The notes beneath the pieces are model-generated. The model ran no database searches and was not told the DNA's origin. It saw only the letters and a list, made by a program, of their open reading frames with translations. Of a stretch of 64,000 nt of DNA, positions 47,879 to 61,600 are shown piece by piece (the stretch's first letter is position 1; the number at the start of each line of letters is the position of its first letter). The stretch lies in the NCBI GenBank assembly GCA_023678885.1, contig CM043012.1, forward strand, positions 19,318,036-19,382,035, read 5' to 3'. Both the position numbers and the translations under genes were made by a program. This DNA is from Pogostemon cablin (taxonomy: Eukaryota; Streptophyta; Magnoliopsida; Lamiales; Lamiaceae).

Positions 47879-50800
47879 TTAAACTAAATTCATCACTCCA
47901 AGAGAATAACGCAGGTTCTTGAGCACCTCATGCTTCAATGGCTTTGTGAAGATATCTGCAACTTGATCTTGAGACTTCACAAACTCCAGCTTCACTTCTT
48001 TCTTGAAGATACAATCTCGAATAAAATGATATTTCATATCAATATGCTTGCTCCTCTCATGAAACACCGGTTCTTCGCCAATGCAATTGCCGACTTGTTA
48101 TCAACACAAATCTCTGTCGGACCTTCTTGAGAAAAATTGAGTTCTTTCAACAAACTCCTCAACCATATAGCGTGACAAACACACGACGTTGCAGCTACAT
48201 ACTCCGCTTCACATGTGGAAAGAGTCACAATAGGCTGCTTCTTTGAGTTCCACGTAAATGCTGAATTTTCCATAAAGAAAACAAACCCGGTAGTACTCTT
48301 CCGACTATCAACATCACCGGCCCAATCACTATCGCAATACCCAACAAGTTTAAAATCTTGAGAACCAGCATAGAAAATTTCATGATCAATTGTACCTTTA
48401 ATGTAGCGAAGAATCCTTTTCGCAACCTTCAGATGTGATGAAGTAGGAGCCTTCATGTAGCGACTCACGAGTCCAACACCAAATAGAATATCTGGCCTCG
48501 TACAAGTCAAGTACCTCAAACTTCCCACAAGACTCTTAAAACATGTGGAATTAATTTTCTCACCATCTTCATGAAGAGACAACTTAACTCCACACTCTAC
48601 TGGGGTGCTCACCGGCTTGCATTTCTCCATCTCAAATTTCTTGAGAATATCTTTCGCATATGCTTCTTGCGAAATGAAAATTTCATCTTCCCGTTGCTTC
48701 ACTTCGATGCCTAGATAGTAAGACATCAAACCAATGTCTGTCTTCTCAAATTCTTTTACCATAGCTCTTTTGAAATCATCAAACATCTTGGGATTATTTC
48801 CTGTAAAAATCAAATCATCCACGTACAAGCATATAAGAAGCATATCACCATTTTTGCTCTTTTTCACATAGAGAGCATGCTCATGTGGACATTTTTCGAA
48901 ACCATTTCTTCAAAAATATTGATCAATTCGATTATTCCATGCTCATGGTGCTTGCTTCAAACCGTAAAGTGCCTTCTTCAATTTTAACACCTTATCTTCT
49001 TGGCCCTTCACCACATAACCCGGAGGTTGATCAACATAAACTTCCTCCTCCAAAACTCCATTCAGGAAAGCGGATTTTACATCCAACTGATGGATTTTCC
49101 AACAATTTTGGACAACAATGGAAATGATCAACTGAATCATCTCAAGACGAGCGACCGGAGCAAATACTTCATCATAGTCAATTCCTGCCTTTTGCTTATG
49201 CCCTTTCACCACCAATCTCGCCTTGTATTTTTCAATCTCTCCCTTTGCATTTCTTTTAATTTTGTAAACCCATTTCACACCAATTTTGCTCTTACCTTCA
49301 AATAGTGGTGCTAACTCCCACGTATCATTTTTCTTGATGGAATTTATCTCTTCATTCATGGCTTTCCTCCATTTTTCATCTTGCACAGCATTATCATATC
49401 CCACGGGTTCAACTTCTGCAAACAAACAATATTGAGTAAATGCACTCAAATTAGTTACCTCCTCCGTAGCTTCATATATGTCTCGCAAATCTCTTAATTT
49501 GCGAGGACCACTCGAGCTTGCAACATCAACATGCACATCTTGTGGTGGCGGTGTCGACGGCTGCACTTGGGCTTCTTCCTCTTCATAAAAAAATGGACTG
49601 TATTGATCATGTGTGACTTGAGAATTCTAGTCCCACACACCTTCTTCATCGAACTCTACGTCTCGGCTTACCACAAGCTTCTGACTGTTTGGATTGTACA
49701 GCTTATAGCCCTTTGAATATCCATCATAGCCAATGAATAAATATTTCTCACTCTTATCATCAAGCTTCCTTCGTTTCCCATTCGGGACATGCATGTAGGC
49801 AATACTTCCAAAAACCCGTAAATGTGAGATGGATGGCTTGTAGCCACTCCAAGCTTCTTGCGGCGTCATTCCATGACACTCTTCGTGAAGCACCTGTTCA
49901 TCAAATAGACAGCACATGAAACTGCCTCTGCCCAATACTCCCTTGGCATATTTTTGCTTTTCATCATACTCCTCACCATGTTGAGTATTGTTCGGTTCTT
50001 TCGTTCAGCAACTCCGTTTTGCTGAGGCGAATATGGGGTCGTCATGGGATGATAAATGCCATTTTTCACACAAAAATCTTTGAACTCATTTGAAGTGAAC
50101 TCGCCACCTCGATCAGATCTAAGAGCTTTAATCTAATAACCACTTTGCTTTTCCACCATCACCTTGAATTTCTTGAAGGTAGAAAACACTTCAGATTTTT
50201 CCTTCAAGAAATAAACCCATGTCTTCCAAGAGTAATCATTGATGAATAGCACAAAATAGCTATTCTTGCCAAGCGAACTTGGCTTGATTGGCCCACACAC
50301 GTCCGAATGAATCAACTCTAATGGATATTGCGCCCTCGTAGTCGACTCATTTGGAAAACTCTTTCTTGCTTGCTTTCCATAAAGACACCCTTCACAAATT
50401 TGGTTAGGATGTTTTATGAAAGGCAAACCCATCACCAGTTTCTTTCTTCCCATCATATTGAGCCCATCAAAATTAAAGTGGCCAAGCCTCAAATGCCACA
50501 ACCAAGACGCATCTTTGAAACAAGATTTCAAACACATGGGAACATCACTTTGAATGTTTAACAAAAATATTCAATTCTTCGTCATGGAACTTTGGCAATC
50601 AATTTTCCATTCTCATCTCTTATCATCAAACTCTTATCTTTCAAATGAATGTCATAATTTTTCTCCAAAAGTTGCCCCAAACTCAAAATATTGCTTTTCA
50701 TCTCCGGCACATAAAATACATTAGAAATATATTGATGACTCTCATCTTTCAATCGAATCAAAATCGTACCTTTTCATTTTACTTGAACTTTTGACGAATC

Positions 50801-51906
50801 TCCAAATGTGATGTCACCGCCAATAGCTTCATCAAGCTCCCAAGCTCCGTAAACAAATTTCTTCTCCCACAAATATGGCTACTTGCTCCAGAGTCAAGAT
50901 ACCACCGACTGTCATCATCATCATAATGTTTCTTTCATGCGAGAAACAAAGTGGGATCCTCATCTTCTTTGTTATTGATCTCCATTAGGTTGTTCTTCTC
51001 ATCTACTTCACTTTGGCATTCCCAGGCATAATGGCCATAGCGATGACAATTAAAACACTCAACATTTGATTTGTCATACCTTGGTTGATTTGGTCTATAA
51101 CCTCCACCTCTCGAGCCTCGACCTCGTCCACGTCCTCGACCTCTTCCTTAATTTTGTGTTGAGTCATAATTATGATTATTTTCATAATTATGATTTCCAC
51201 GTCCACCTCTTCCACGTCCACGGTTACCTCCACGACCACAAGCACCTCCACGGCCTCGTCTCGGTGGACTTGGATTTGTCTCCTTCTCCTTGATAGATAG
51301 CTTTTCTTTCAAAGCTTGCTCCAACGGTTCTTGAGTTGGCGTCTTCATTCTTTCTTCATGAGCTTGTAATGAACCCGCAAGTTCATCAACGGTCATGGTA
51401 TCCAAGTCCTTTGATTCTTCAATGGCAACAACGATGTAATTGAATTTTGGATCCAACGATCTCAAAATTTTTCCCATGATCCGATCATCCTTTACATCTT
51501 CTTTGTACCTCTTCATTTGATTGGTAATGGCCAAGACTCTAGAAATATATTCCGATACGGATTCGGAATCCTTCATGCGGAGAGACTCAAATTCTTCTCT
51601 CAATGTTTGGAGACGCACCTTCCTTAATTTGTCTACTCCTTGAAATGTAGCTTGAAGAATATCTCATGCTTTATTGGAGGTGGTTGCCTCATCAACCTTC
51701 TCGAACATCTTCTCATCCAAAGTTTGATGGATGAGTGTGAGCGCCTTTTGGTCTTTCTTCTTCCCGGCCGCATCAGTTGCTTCTATCCCTTTCTCTACGG
51801 ACTCCCATACTTCATATGCTCCAAGCAAAGCTTTCATTCTTATACACTAATTATCATAATTATCTTTTGATAATAGAGGAACTACGAATGGTGTTCCGTT
51901 CGACAT
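47879..51906 (-). pseudogene. Degraded gag-pol polyprotein of copia-B
   Basis: Starts at 51906 (MSNGTPFVVPLLSKDNYDN). Gag includes [12 protein letters not shown], an RGG-rich stretch and an intact knuckle CFNCHRYGHYAWEC (about 51012-51053). Protease shows WYLDSGASSH (about 50880-50910). Pre-integrase has LWHLRLGHFNFDGL. Integrase has HSDVCGP and YSPQQNGVAERKN. Reverse transcriptase has [27 protein letters not shown] and YVDDL. RNase H has YCDSDWAGD and STCEAEY. Stops occur at 51847-51849, 50133-50135, 49627-49629 and 48943-48945. A frameshift lies near 48070. The terminal stop is at 47879. Confidence 0.93.
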
Positions 51907-51934
51907 CTTCAAGCTTCGATCTCCAAACACTCTT

Positions 51935-51948
51935 GGCTCTTGATACCA
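51935..51948 (-). promoter_or_regulatory. Primer binding site of copia-B
   Basis: Minus-strand TGGTATCAAGAGCC lies three bases from the 5' LTR, close to the TGGTATCAGAGC complement of plant initiator-Met tRNA. Confidence 0.85.
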
Positions 51949-51951
51949 ATT

Positions 51952-52206
51952 TGTTAGAATATAAAAGAGAGAAGTGGAGGAACTAACTTCTTATTTCATT
52001 ACTTTACTGATGCAGATTACAGAAGACTCAAACATGATATTTATAGACATGAGAAACACCCTTCAAACTCCCCCTAATAACTTAGATACATTACATTTAA
52101 TTTCCTTTCACGAATCACTTAATTACTTATTTTGACCAACTAAACGAATGAACCTGCAGACTCTAAATGCATTCACCATTAATTAATTTAGTTTAATAAT
52201 TCAACA
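51952..52206 (-). repeat. 5' LTR of copia-B
   Basis: 255 bp, about 96% identical to the LTR at 47617-47871. Confidence 0.94.
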
Positions 52207-52617
52207 CTCCAAACCCCAGTTTTTGAATTTAATTCATTGATCAAACAACATTGATTCTTTCTTACAAATAATGGAGATTCTGGGTGGAAGAGGAGATGAT
52301 TGGGAGGAAGGAAGAGATATTGCTGCACTTATAGCAGTAACACGTGAAGTAAGAAAAATCAAGAATAAGAGATGGTGGTTTCGACTTTCAAAATTGGAGA
52401 GAGAGAGAGAGAGAGGAGATTGCTAGATAAAAATAAAAAAATTAATTTTTTTCCACATAGGACTACGGGCAGTCAAAACTGGTCAATATCTGACCGATGG
52501 TTCTATTTGCAATTTTTGTTAAAGTTGTATATTTTTTTTGTAAATATTGAAAAGTTTGGATTAATTTGAAATTTGCGAAAAGGTCATGACTTTTGGCGCA
52601 ATTAACCCAATTATTTA

Positions 52618-53547
52618 TAACACATTGCATAAATTTTATAGAAAATGTAGAAATAGAGATGACAATAGGTAAGGTACACGCTTATTTTGGGATACTCAGG
52701 TAAATTAGGTATGTTAAAATGGGAGGAAAAAAATTGGTCTAATTTTTACTTTTAAAGTGTGTTTTATTTTATATATATATATATATAAAGATTAAAAATT
52801 AGTATACTATTATTAATTAAATATAATATAAAATCTATTATTTAATTTTGTGGTACCTTAAGAGTGTTAATATTGTACTATATATTATTATTATGTGCAT
52901 AAATTTTGAAATAAACAAAAATAAAAAGTTCGAAGTTATAGCATGTAAGAATAGAGATAGCAACGGGCAGAGTACCTGCATTTTTTTGGGTACTTATACT
53001 CGTATCCGTTTATTAAATACTCGTATATGTACCCGTCCTGTTAAAAGGATTTATTATCATACTCGTACCCATCTCAGACACATTTATCAAAACTTGCGGG
53101 TTACTCGTATTCATTTAATATTTATTTATTTTATCTATATTTATATTTATTTATTATTTAAATTAATACTTTATTAAAAATATTTTATTATTAATTAAAT
53201 ATAATATAAATTCTCTTTTGATTTTGAATTAATTATATTTTAGACAATATTTACAATTAAAATAAATTTTTAACATAAGAAAATATTTTGGACAATGGAA
53301 TTAATAATATACAAAATAAATAAAACAATTTTTACAATTAAAGTAAGTTTTTAACATAAGAAAATATTTTGGACAATTAAATTAACAATATACAAAATTA
53401 ATAAAATATTAAAATAATAAAGATAAAGATTATGTAAATGTATTCACGTTAAAAACAAAACAAAATATATTACTTTTGACAATAAATTTCAATTAATAAT
53501 TTAGATATATGAGTTCATATAATAAAAAATAATTTACCTTTAAAAAG
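52618..53547. other. AT-rich stretch with possible hAT-like end motifs
   Basis: Phrases tagagatgacaataggtaag (52654) and tagagatagcaacgggcaga (52952) resemble each other and the TAGAGATGGCAA-type ends of plant hAT elements. Proper inverted partners and 8-bp duplications were not found. The region is otherwise almost pure A+T. Confidence 0.35.
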
Positions 53548-54133
53548 AAATTTATAAAATAATTTAGATATATAAAAAAACAATAAAATAAAAAAAATAT
53601 ATAAAATAAATAAAATATTACAACAATATAGATAAAGATTGTCCAAATGATATTATGAATTCACGTAAAATAAAATAAAATAATTTAGATATATAAATAA
53701 TCAATTGACATATATATATTATGGGAGACCAAGAAAAATGAATGGATGAGATAAAATAAAAAATAAAATAAATGAATGAAATGTTGTTAAGAATTGGTAA
53801 TCACAATCAAGAGATGAGATGTTACAATAACTAATAAAGAAATTTAAAAAATAATTTAGATATATAATAAAGACAATAAAATAAAAAATATACTATTAAA
53901 TAAATAAAATATTACAACAATATAAATAAAGATTGTCCAAATGATATTATGAATTCAGGTAAAAAAAATAAAATTACTTAGATATATAAATAATCAATTG
54001 ACATATACTCCATATTATGGGAGACCAAGAAAATAAATGGATGAGATAAAATAAAAAACAAAATAAATGGATGAGATGTTGTTAAAAATTGATAATCGCA
54101 ATCAAGAGATGAGATGCTATAATAACCAATGAA
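53548..54133. repeat. Tandem duplication, about 292-bp unit, two copies
   Basis: Copy 1 (53548-53838) and copy 2 (53840-54133) share acaacaatat, agattgtccaaatgatatta, aatcaattgacatat, attatgggagaccaagaaaa and aatcaagagatgagatg in the same order. Copy 2 has ctcc inserted in the tatata stretch. Identity is about 90% by eye. Confidence 0.85.
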
Positions 54134-54371
54134 GGGCCAAGATTTAATATTACTAAGTTAAATTAGGTAGATTAAAATGAAAGGAAAAAATTTGATCTAA
54201 TTTTGACTTTTAAAGTGAGTTTTATTATATAATAATAATAATAATAATTTCAATACAAGTAAAAATATTTGGTGTCATTTCCTTTGTATTATCTCCATGA
54301 GAAAATAGGAGTAGTTAATTAATGAAGAAGATACAGTAGTGGCTAGGAAATCTTATTATTGCATTATATTA

Positions 54372-54566
54372 CTCCTTTCGTCCCGCCCAAACGTCATCGG
54401 TTGCTTTTTGTGCGTAGATTAAGAAGTATTATTATTTTATGTGTAGTGAGTAATTATATTAGTAGTGAGTGGTGGACCATGTGTGGTACATTTTTACTAA
54501 AAGTGAGAAATAAGAACATTTGGATGGGACGCCCAATATAGTAAAATGGTTACCTTTCGGAGGGAG
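54372..54566. mobile_element. Stowaway-like MITE, family B
   Basis: Left end ctcctttcgtcccgcccaaa, right end ggttacctttcggagggag, TA flanks at 54370-54371 and 54567-54568. The body shares atgtgtagtgagtaattata with other family-B copies. The TIRs are only partly paired. Confidence 0.7.
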
Positions 54567-54568
54567 TA

Positions 54569-55632
54569 GATTACTCTGTACATGTAATAACTTCTAACCG
54601 CTAACCTACTAATTTTGTCCGATAAAAAAAAACATTACAAATAGCGTTTCATTAGATATATAAAACTAAAAAATAGCATTAATAAGAAATGAGAATGAGA
54701 ATAGCATAAATTATTTATTAATTTCATATTGTAATCATATCCATTCTTAAGTTATAATACATGAGAGCCATTGATCTTAACTAACTCAATCAGAAAGAAA
54801 TTAAACGAGTTTAAGTGCGGTTAGAATGAATATTCCCATTCATTATTTTTAATAAAATTTTAAGGTTATGGAGTATCATTAATTCATTGTCAACCGATCT
54901 CTCCCTAGCAGTTTCGTTGATTAATAAAATTTGGGTATGAATTATAAATACAGAATACAGTTATAGCTACAGAGTAACAAATACATAAGGATACGAAGTA
55001 TAAGTATAGGTGCATCGGTTAGGCAGTTTAGTCACGCACTAGTGGTGTGGCCTTTCTGTTTCGGTTATTTGACTACGAACATTTTCCTTCCTTAATCTCT
55101 CTCTCACAGTCACACACACATTTCTCTTCTCCTCTAATTATTCTCTCTCTAAAGAAAAAGAAAATGGAAATGGAGTACTGAATGCGAGTCAGAAGTTCAA
55201 CACTAGATGCTTGCCTTTGCCTTTCTTAAAAGGGCATCGCTTCCAAGGCAAGCAATTAATCTAATCCAATCCAAATCCCCAATTTCTACTCCACTTTTTA
55301 TCCCACACACGGATGAACCAAAAAGTGAATATTTATCAATGATGATGTTTCTACCGCATCTTTACACAAGATCTGGATACATTTATTTTCATCTTGTCTT
55401 GGTAGATTTGGATATAAATTCATAGTCCTTTCGTTTTTTTGTATCCACATTTGCTAGGTATTTTCTCAGTTTTCTGAATCTTAACGTGAAATGTGTGTTA
55501 CAATTTCTTAGGCTTTTGTTTGAGCTGGAATCCATTCTCTATTCTGGCATAGGTTTTGCAGAAATTTTCTTTGTTTTCTGCTCTAAAATCCTTTAGGAAT
55601 GAATCTGATGATTTTACTATGCTGATAAAGGT
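54569..55632 (+). promoter_or_regulatory. Upstream region and leader of the kinesin gene
   Basis: The part 54605-54630 carries the SINE-like tail. From about 55085 the sequence becomes pyrimidine-rich (ctctctctcacagtcacaca, ttctctctctaaag), as in plant leaders, so transcription probably starts near 55080-55150. Several upstream ATGs precede the chosen start, including an 8-codon frame ending at 55621. An intron in the leader is therefore likely. Confidence 0.45.
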
Positions 55633-58600
55633 ATGGCTTCAAGACAAGGATTGAAGCCTAAAAAACCAGCAGTTAGCATAAATTCGCCGACGTCATCAAC
55701 CACGTCTTCATCTCGTCAATTTTTAGACCCTTCTATAGATGGCCAGAGTTCACCGGCATCCTCATCCGTACCAAGTAAACCTCACAACTTTTACTCACAA
55801 AGTGTATCTTTGGATGCTGACAAGTCTAAAGAAAATGTTACCGTCACTGTGCGGTTTCGGCCACTCAGGTAACTGATACCGAATTCAGTGAAACTGATTT
55901 TATCTGTTTGGATTTTTCAAGGCGTCTGTGTTGATTCTTCTGGTCTTTATGTGTAGTCCAAGGGAAATTCGACAAGGGGAAGAGATTGCCTGGTATGCAG
56001 ATGGGGATTCTATCGTGAGAAATGAGCATAATCCCTCAATTGCTTACGCCTATGGTATAGTTTATTTGATGGTATATAATTTCAAAATTAATCGGGTTAA
56101 AAGATATATGCTGATTGTCTTCTGAATGGTTCTAAAATGTACTCTTTCGAGCAATAATTTATGTCCATTAGTTTTGGTTGCTATCCCACTCTGGTATTTT
56201 TTTTTTCTTTTTGTTTCAACACTTTGCTCTACAGACGTCTATGCATGTTTACCGCGCATAAATGGACAATGCTTCTTGTTGCTTATCTTTAGAATGTTAT
56301 TAAATTTTTCTATGATACTCAAAACATGCATAACAATTTACAGACCGAGTTTTTGGCCCAACCACCACGACAAGGCATGTCTATGATGTTGCTGCACAGC
56401 ATGTTGTTAGTGGGGCAATGGAAGGAATCAACGGTATGTGGTCGTTTATATTCAATTATTCTCTTCTCCTTAAGTTTATTGTATACTTGTAGAACCTCTT
56501 GTGACAATTGGAAAGCAAATACTTTTCCGCAAAGAAAATTATCATATAACAAATAAAATTAATTCTGCATGACAGGACTGTATTATATTCCTTTGGAATG
56601 TTTACTTATTGCCTCCTGTAAATTTTGTAAAGAGTATATAGTAACATCTATGCATGGTGGATACCACAAACTTTGTAGTGCTTATGAAAGTGGTGTTGGA
56701 TAATAGTTGTACTCTCAAAGTCCTTGCCTGAGCTTTTCATACTGAAGTTATGGATAGATGTTTTCATGAAAAAATTATGCATCTCCTATTCTATTACCCA
56801 AGACCAATGTAGAATCCCTTCCCTAGTTTTCCTTTGTGACAATTGCTCGCTAAAGTATTGATCATTTTTCACATTTCCCTCTCTTTTCAATTATAGGTAC
56901 GATTTTTGCATATGGGGTGACTAGCAGTGGGAAGACTCACACCATGCATGTAAGGAATTCTTCTTCTTGCTTTCTTTCAGTCTTTCAAGTTTTTTACCTA
57001 AGTAACATGCAATTAAGTTCTGAAGTTCTATGTGAAATTGTGAATTCTTCTCTTCTAATAACATGCTTCTTTTTCATGTACTCTTAAAGGATAGTATTAG
57101 GTTGCATAACTTCATGATGAAATTCATCAGCATGCTTTCCTCTTCTATTAGACCAGTAAAAGATTAGTCAAAAATCAATTAACTTAGTAGTTCTAGTTCC
57201 TTGAATACTAGCTTATTGTATGACAGAAATTGGATTGAATACAGATTTAGAGTATTGAGAAGAACTCTTAGAGTTCTGCAAGTTTGCTTTTCATTTTCTA
57301 TATTTTTCAGCAACTAAATAATTAAGTAATTAGATAATGGTACTATATCGTTTATTAACACCCCCCCCACCCCCCTCTCTTCCTTCTTATTTTTGTTGGC
57401 ATCACAGGGTGATCAGAGATCTCCTGGTACCATCCCATTGGCTGTAAAAGATGCTTTCAGTATTATACAGGAGGTACTAGAAATTACCTCAAATGTATTG
57501 CATTCTTCAAGTAATATATTCCAAATAATTGATGGTTGTAGAATTGTGGTCTTTCAGACTCCAAGTCGCGAATTTCTCCTTCGAGTGTCTTATTTGGAAA
57601 TCTACAATGAGGTCAGACTTTTAATGAATTCTGCTTTTCAATTGATGTTGGTTAACAGTGCTTAATATAATACTATCACACAACTTATATTATGAACATA
57701 TATTGAGATGTTGGTTAACAGTGCTTAATATAATACTATCACACAACTTATATTATGAACTAAATATATGATCAGAAATATTCATATCAGATATCAGAAT
57801 ATGAATGGGGTGGCTAAGTGCCAAGGCACCAACCCATCTTTAACCAACAATCATATGAGAGCAATACTTCAATGATCTCACTTAGTCACTTTGGTAGCAC
57901 GTCTTCTTATGTTTTTTAAAGTTTAGGTCTATGTCCAGCCCTCTGGCTTCCCACTCTCTTTTTAACGACTTAAATAATTATATAAAACATGTCCATTGTT
58001 CTTCTCCCGCTACCATATGATGGTCGTTGATTTTCTGGGCACTGGGCTCTATTCCGCAGAGCATTGTTCTTTGAAGTTCTTTATCTTACTTCTATGTTGT
58101 AACTTCCTGGGTTTCTTTTACTTGTGATTCTCGTTACTTCCTTTTTATGTTTAGAACTTGGCATTAAAGTTATGTAATTGTCTTAAAATCTCGAGACTCC
58201 ACCTCCTTGCGTTCAGGTTGTGAATGATTTGCTGAATCCAGCTGGACAAAATTTGAGAATTAGAGAAGACGCTCAGGTGGTTTTATCATTAACTTTTATT
58301 GGTTTATCAGCTTCAATTTACTAAATAAAATGTGTTTTATGATTCCTCTTGTTTTCTCTTTAATATATCCTTTAAAGTTATCATACAGTCACACTGAAGT
58401 TATTCTGTGTAATTCTATTCCTCCTGCTCTAGGAAGAAACAAACTTATGAGAACCGATTTAAATTGCATCATGGACTCAATAGTTTATTCAAGGGACTGT
58501 TACATTTCAGCTGTGTAGGGTTAAGTTTTCTGATGCAGTTCTGTTATGATTAGTACACTTTTACTGGGTTCTTTTTCGTCGTCTTCATTTTTCCCCCTCT

Positions 58601-61600
58601 CTCTCCCCTTAGAAATGAGGCTGGATAGTGGAATGTGGCATTGCCTTTGTTTCTGATTAAATTTTAGCTCTCATCTCTATTAATTTTAATATCTGTTATG
58701 TTGTGATGATTACAGGGAACCTTTGTTGAAGGAGTAAAAGAGGAAGTTGTGTTATCCCCAGCCCATGCTCTCTCCCTTATTGCAGCAGGAGAAGGTGAAA
58801 CTTTGCTTTCTTTGATGTGGTGCCCATAGTCCATTATATAATGCCATCCATCTATTTGACCAATTTATGTAGCTGTAAATGGGCGTATACTTTTTTTGTC
58901 TTTGCACAAAATAGCAATGATCTCTTGCTATGTATTCCTTACTGTTTATTTAAATGAAGTTACTATTTTTGTTCAGTTTGCTTTGATTTTGAAACACTTC
59001 CACTAGACCTAACACATGATCAGTCATAAATGACCTCAAAGCTGGATTTGAATTACTCTTTTTCTTGGTGGCTGTAGTGATTATCGTATCCTCTGTTATC
59101 TGTGATGACTTTAAATATAACCATCCTCAACTATGAGCATCATTTCGCAGATGTAATTATTAAGTCATTTTATTATGTGAAAATGCAAGGTAGTTAGTTT
59201 TTGACATCCCTTCTTTAGCTTACCCAAATATCTATTGTACTTGTTGCATACTGCAGAGCATAGACATGTGGGCTCGACAAACTTCAATCTGCAAAGCAGT
59301 AGAAGTCATACAATCTTCACACTGGTATGCAATAAAATTTTTTGCTTATTGAAAAGCTTAGTAAATGCAAATTCAAGTGCTTTGTTGCTTTTATCATTTC
59401 ATGATTCTACTGGCAGTATGGTAAATATGTTTGCACTGCAGACGATAGAGAGCAGCCCTTGCGGTGAAAACTGTGAAGGCGAGGCTGTCACCTTGTCACA
59501 GCTGGTATTTTATATTACTTTCATGTACATGACTACATTTTTATGCACGGCTGTATGAAGATTTTAGCATATTTCTCTTCTCTAAAGATTTTCATTGTTT
59601 AAATAAGTATAGCCTAATTTTTTTTATTTGAACTTGTAGAACCTGATTGACTTGGCCGGTTCAGAGAGCTCAAGGGCTGAGACAACAGGCTTGCGCAGAA
59701 AAGAGGGTTCCTATATCAATAAAAGCTTGTTAACTCTTGGAACTGTGAGTGGAAAATCTTTGCAATTGCATTGTTCCCTCGATTGTTATGCTCAAAAATA
59801 TCTTCGCCAAAAGTGAACACTTACCCCACACCTTTCCCCTACTACACAAGCATTTACTTGTGTTTTCTTTTATTTATTATTATTACTATTTTTATTTTAT
59901 TTCATTGCTGAATCACTGATGATGATCTAATTTGGTGTCACTAGGTTATCTCAAAATTAACAGATGGAAAATCTGCACATGTACCTTATAGAGACTCCAA
60001 ATTGACAAGGCTTCTCCAGACCTCACTTAGTGGTCATGGGCGAGTATCTGTAAGATTTTACTTTATTATATAAAGGCGTATCTTTGTTGCCTGTCTCTGA
60101 CAGTGAATTATATATATGTCTTGGGCTATTATTTCGAGGGTATGATCTTCTGGAGAGCAAATTTGAAATTAATTTGTTGATCATTTTTAAATGTTTAATA
60201 GCATTCTGTTGGGAAGAAATAAGCACCCTTATCTTATGTATGTTCGGATCAGCTGATTTGCACAGTTACACCCTCATCAAGCAATTCGGAAGAGACACAT
60301 AACACATTGAAGTTTGCGCATCGTACAAAACACATTGAAATTCAAGCATCTCAGAATAAGGTATGTCCTCTAGAGACTTCAATTATTCAACGAAACTTTT
60401 TGACCATCTCATGGAAGAATTCCTATGTACATGCAGATACTTGATGAGAAATCACTTATAAAAAAGTATCAAAATGAAATTCGCTGTTTAAAGGAAGAAT
60501 TGGAACAATTGAAAAGGGGCATAGTTCCAGTTCCACAGATGAAAGACAGTGCAGATGGCGACATTCTACTCTTAAAACAGAAGGTGATTTTTTCTGAAAT
60601 CAAGGTTTATATCTGCAATTGTATTATTTTTTTTCTCTTGATTACGGATTACTGTTTTATTGTTGCATTACTCAATCAGAAGAGTAGTTTAATTTGTTGC
60701 GTTTTGTATTATATTCTTTCTTTATTCATGTATCCTTGCAATCTCTACATGATCACTAGTGATATGATATGTTTTGTCTTGCAGGAGGAACTTTATTTAG
60801 TTCTGCTTGCGCATTAGTATAAAAAATAATAATTAAGCCATATCTCCTCTTTCCTTTCATGACCAACTCATCTCCACTGCTGCGAAAATTACAGCTTCTA
60901 ACCCCATACTCAATCATATATAACCTTACCCGCTGTGCTTGCAAGGGTCTTCCATTCTTCATTGAAATGATGTGGCCTTGTATTTTCTGCTAGGCCTTTC
61001 TCATGTGACTAATACTAGCTAGCGTTGGATCATGTTCCGGTCCATGATTTTTCACTCAAGAATAATGGCTTCAAGATATACTCCTTCAACCTGCTGAAGT
61101 GATTTCCTGTTTGTTCATGTGATTTAGATGTTATGGTTGTGTTTGGTTTCTTTATCAAGATGAGAATTACCTTCTTACAATCATATGTTTCACACGATTT
61201 TGATCTCAACTTTGAATTATTGATTATTTGTTTAATATTCCATTTCATATAAAAATTCTCAAGTTTGGTCTTCAATTATTTCATCTGTGAGGCAAGAAGC
61301 CATATGTGAATCCCAACTTATATAAAAGTGGTTATTATTTATTAATTTGTTATATTACTTTGTGGGTGGGTCTGATCATAAAGCTAGAAGATGGTCAAGT
61401 GCGACTGCAGTCAAGGTTGGAACAAGAGGAAGAAGCTAAAGCTGCTTTAATGAGCAGAATACAGAGACTTACAAAACTAATTCTTGTATCTACAAAAGCT
61501 TCTCAATCACCAAAATTTTCCAACCGTCCAGGACAGAGGAGAAGACATTCATTTGGAGAAGAAGAGGTACTGTGTAATTTTTAGTTTGCAATCCCCAGGG

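Larger units (their letters stand above)
47617..52206 (-). mobile_element. Ty1/copia LTR retrotransposon (copia-B), nested in the MULE
   Basis: 4590 bp, transcribed on the minus strand. The 255-bp LTRs (47617-47871 and 51952-52206) run TGTTAG...CAACA as seen on the plus strand. The target duplication is ctcca at 47612-47616 and 52207-52211. The primer binding site, complementary to initiator-Met tRNA, lies at 51935-51948. About ten LTR differences (about 4%) make it older than copia-A. The gag-pol frame is interrupted many times. Confidence 0.96.
46757..52608. mobile_element. MULE-type DNA transposon (non-autonomous) with 9-bp target duplication, containing a copia element
   Basis: Inverted ends of about 155 bp begin gggttaattgtgcc at 46757 and, as complement of 52608, gggttaattgcgcc. 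They stay about 90% alike through accatcggtcagatattgac. The 9-bp duplication aattattta flanks at 46748-46756 and 52609-52617. No transposase is seen. The interior consists of a GC-rich block (46965-47570), the nested copia-B (47617-52206) and a short right part. That part has an unrecognised 51-codon ORF (52271-52426) and a (GA)n run. Without copia-B the element is about 1.26 kb. Confidence 0.9.

Noticed and set aside
55207..55425. 72-codon ORF upstream of the kinesin
   Set aside because: It is in the probable leader, has no family resemblance and does not join the kinesin frame. The start at 55633 leads directly into the motor domain.
60820..60970. Similarity between the kinesin intron 14 segment (agcttctaaccccatactca) and 16345-16375 (agctctcaactcctaattca)
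   Set aside because: The resemblance is short and imperfect. It may be a shared old repeat, but I could not define a unit or borders.
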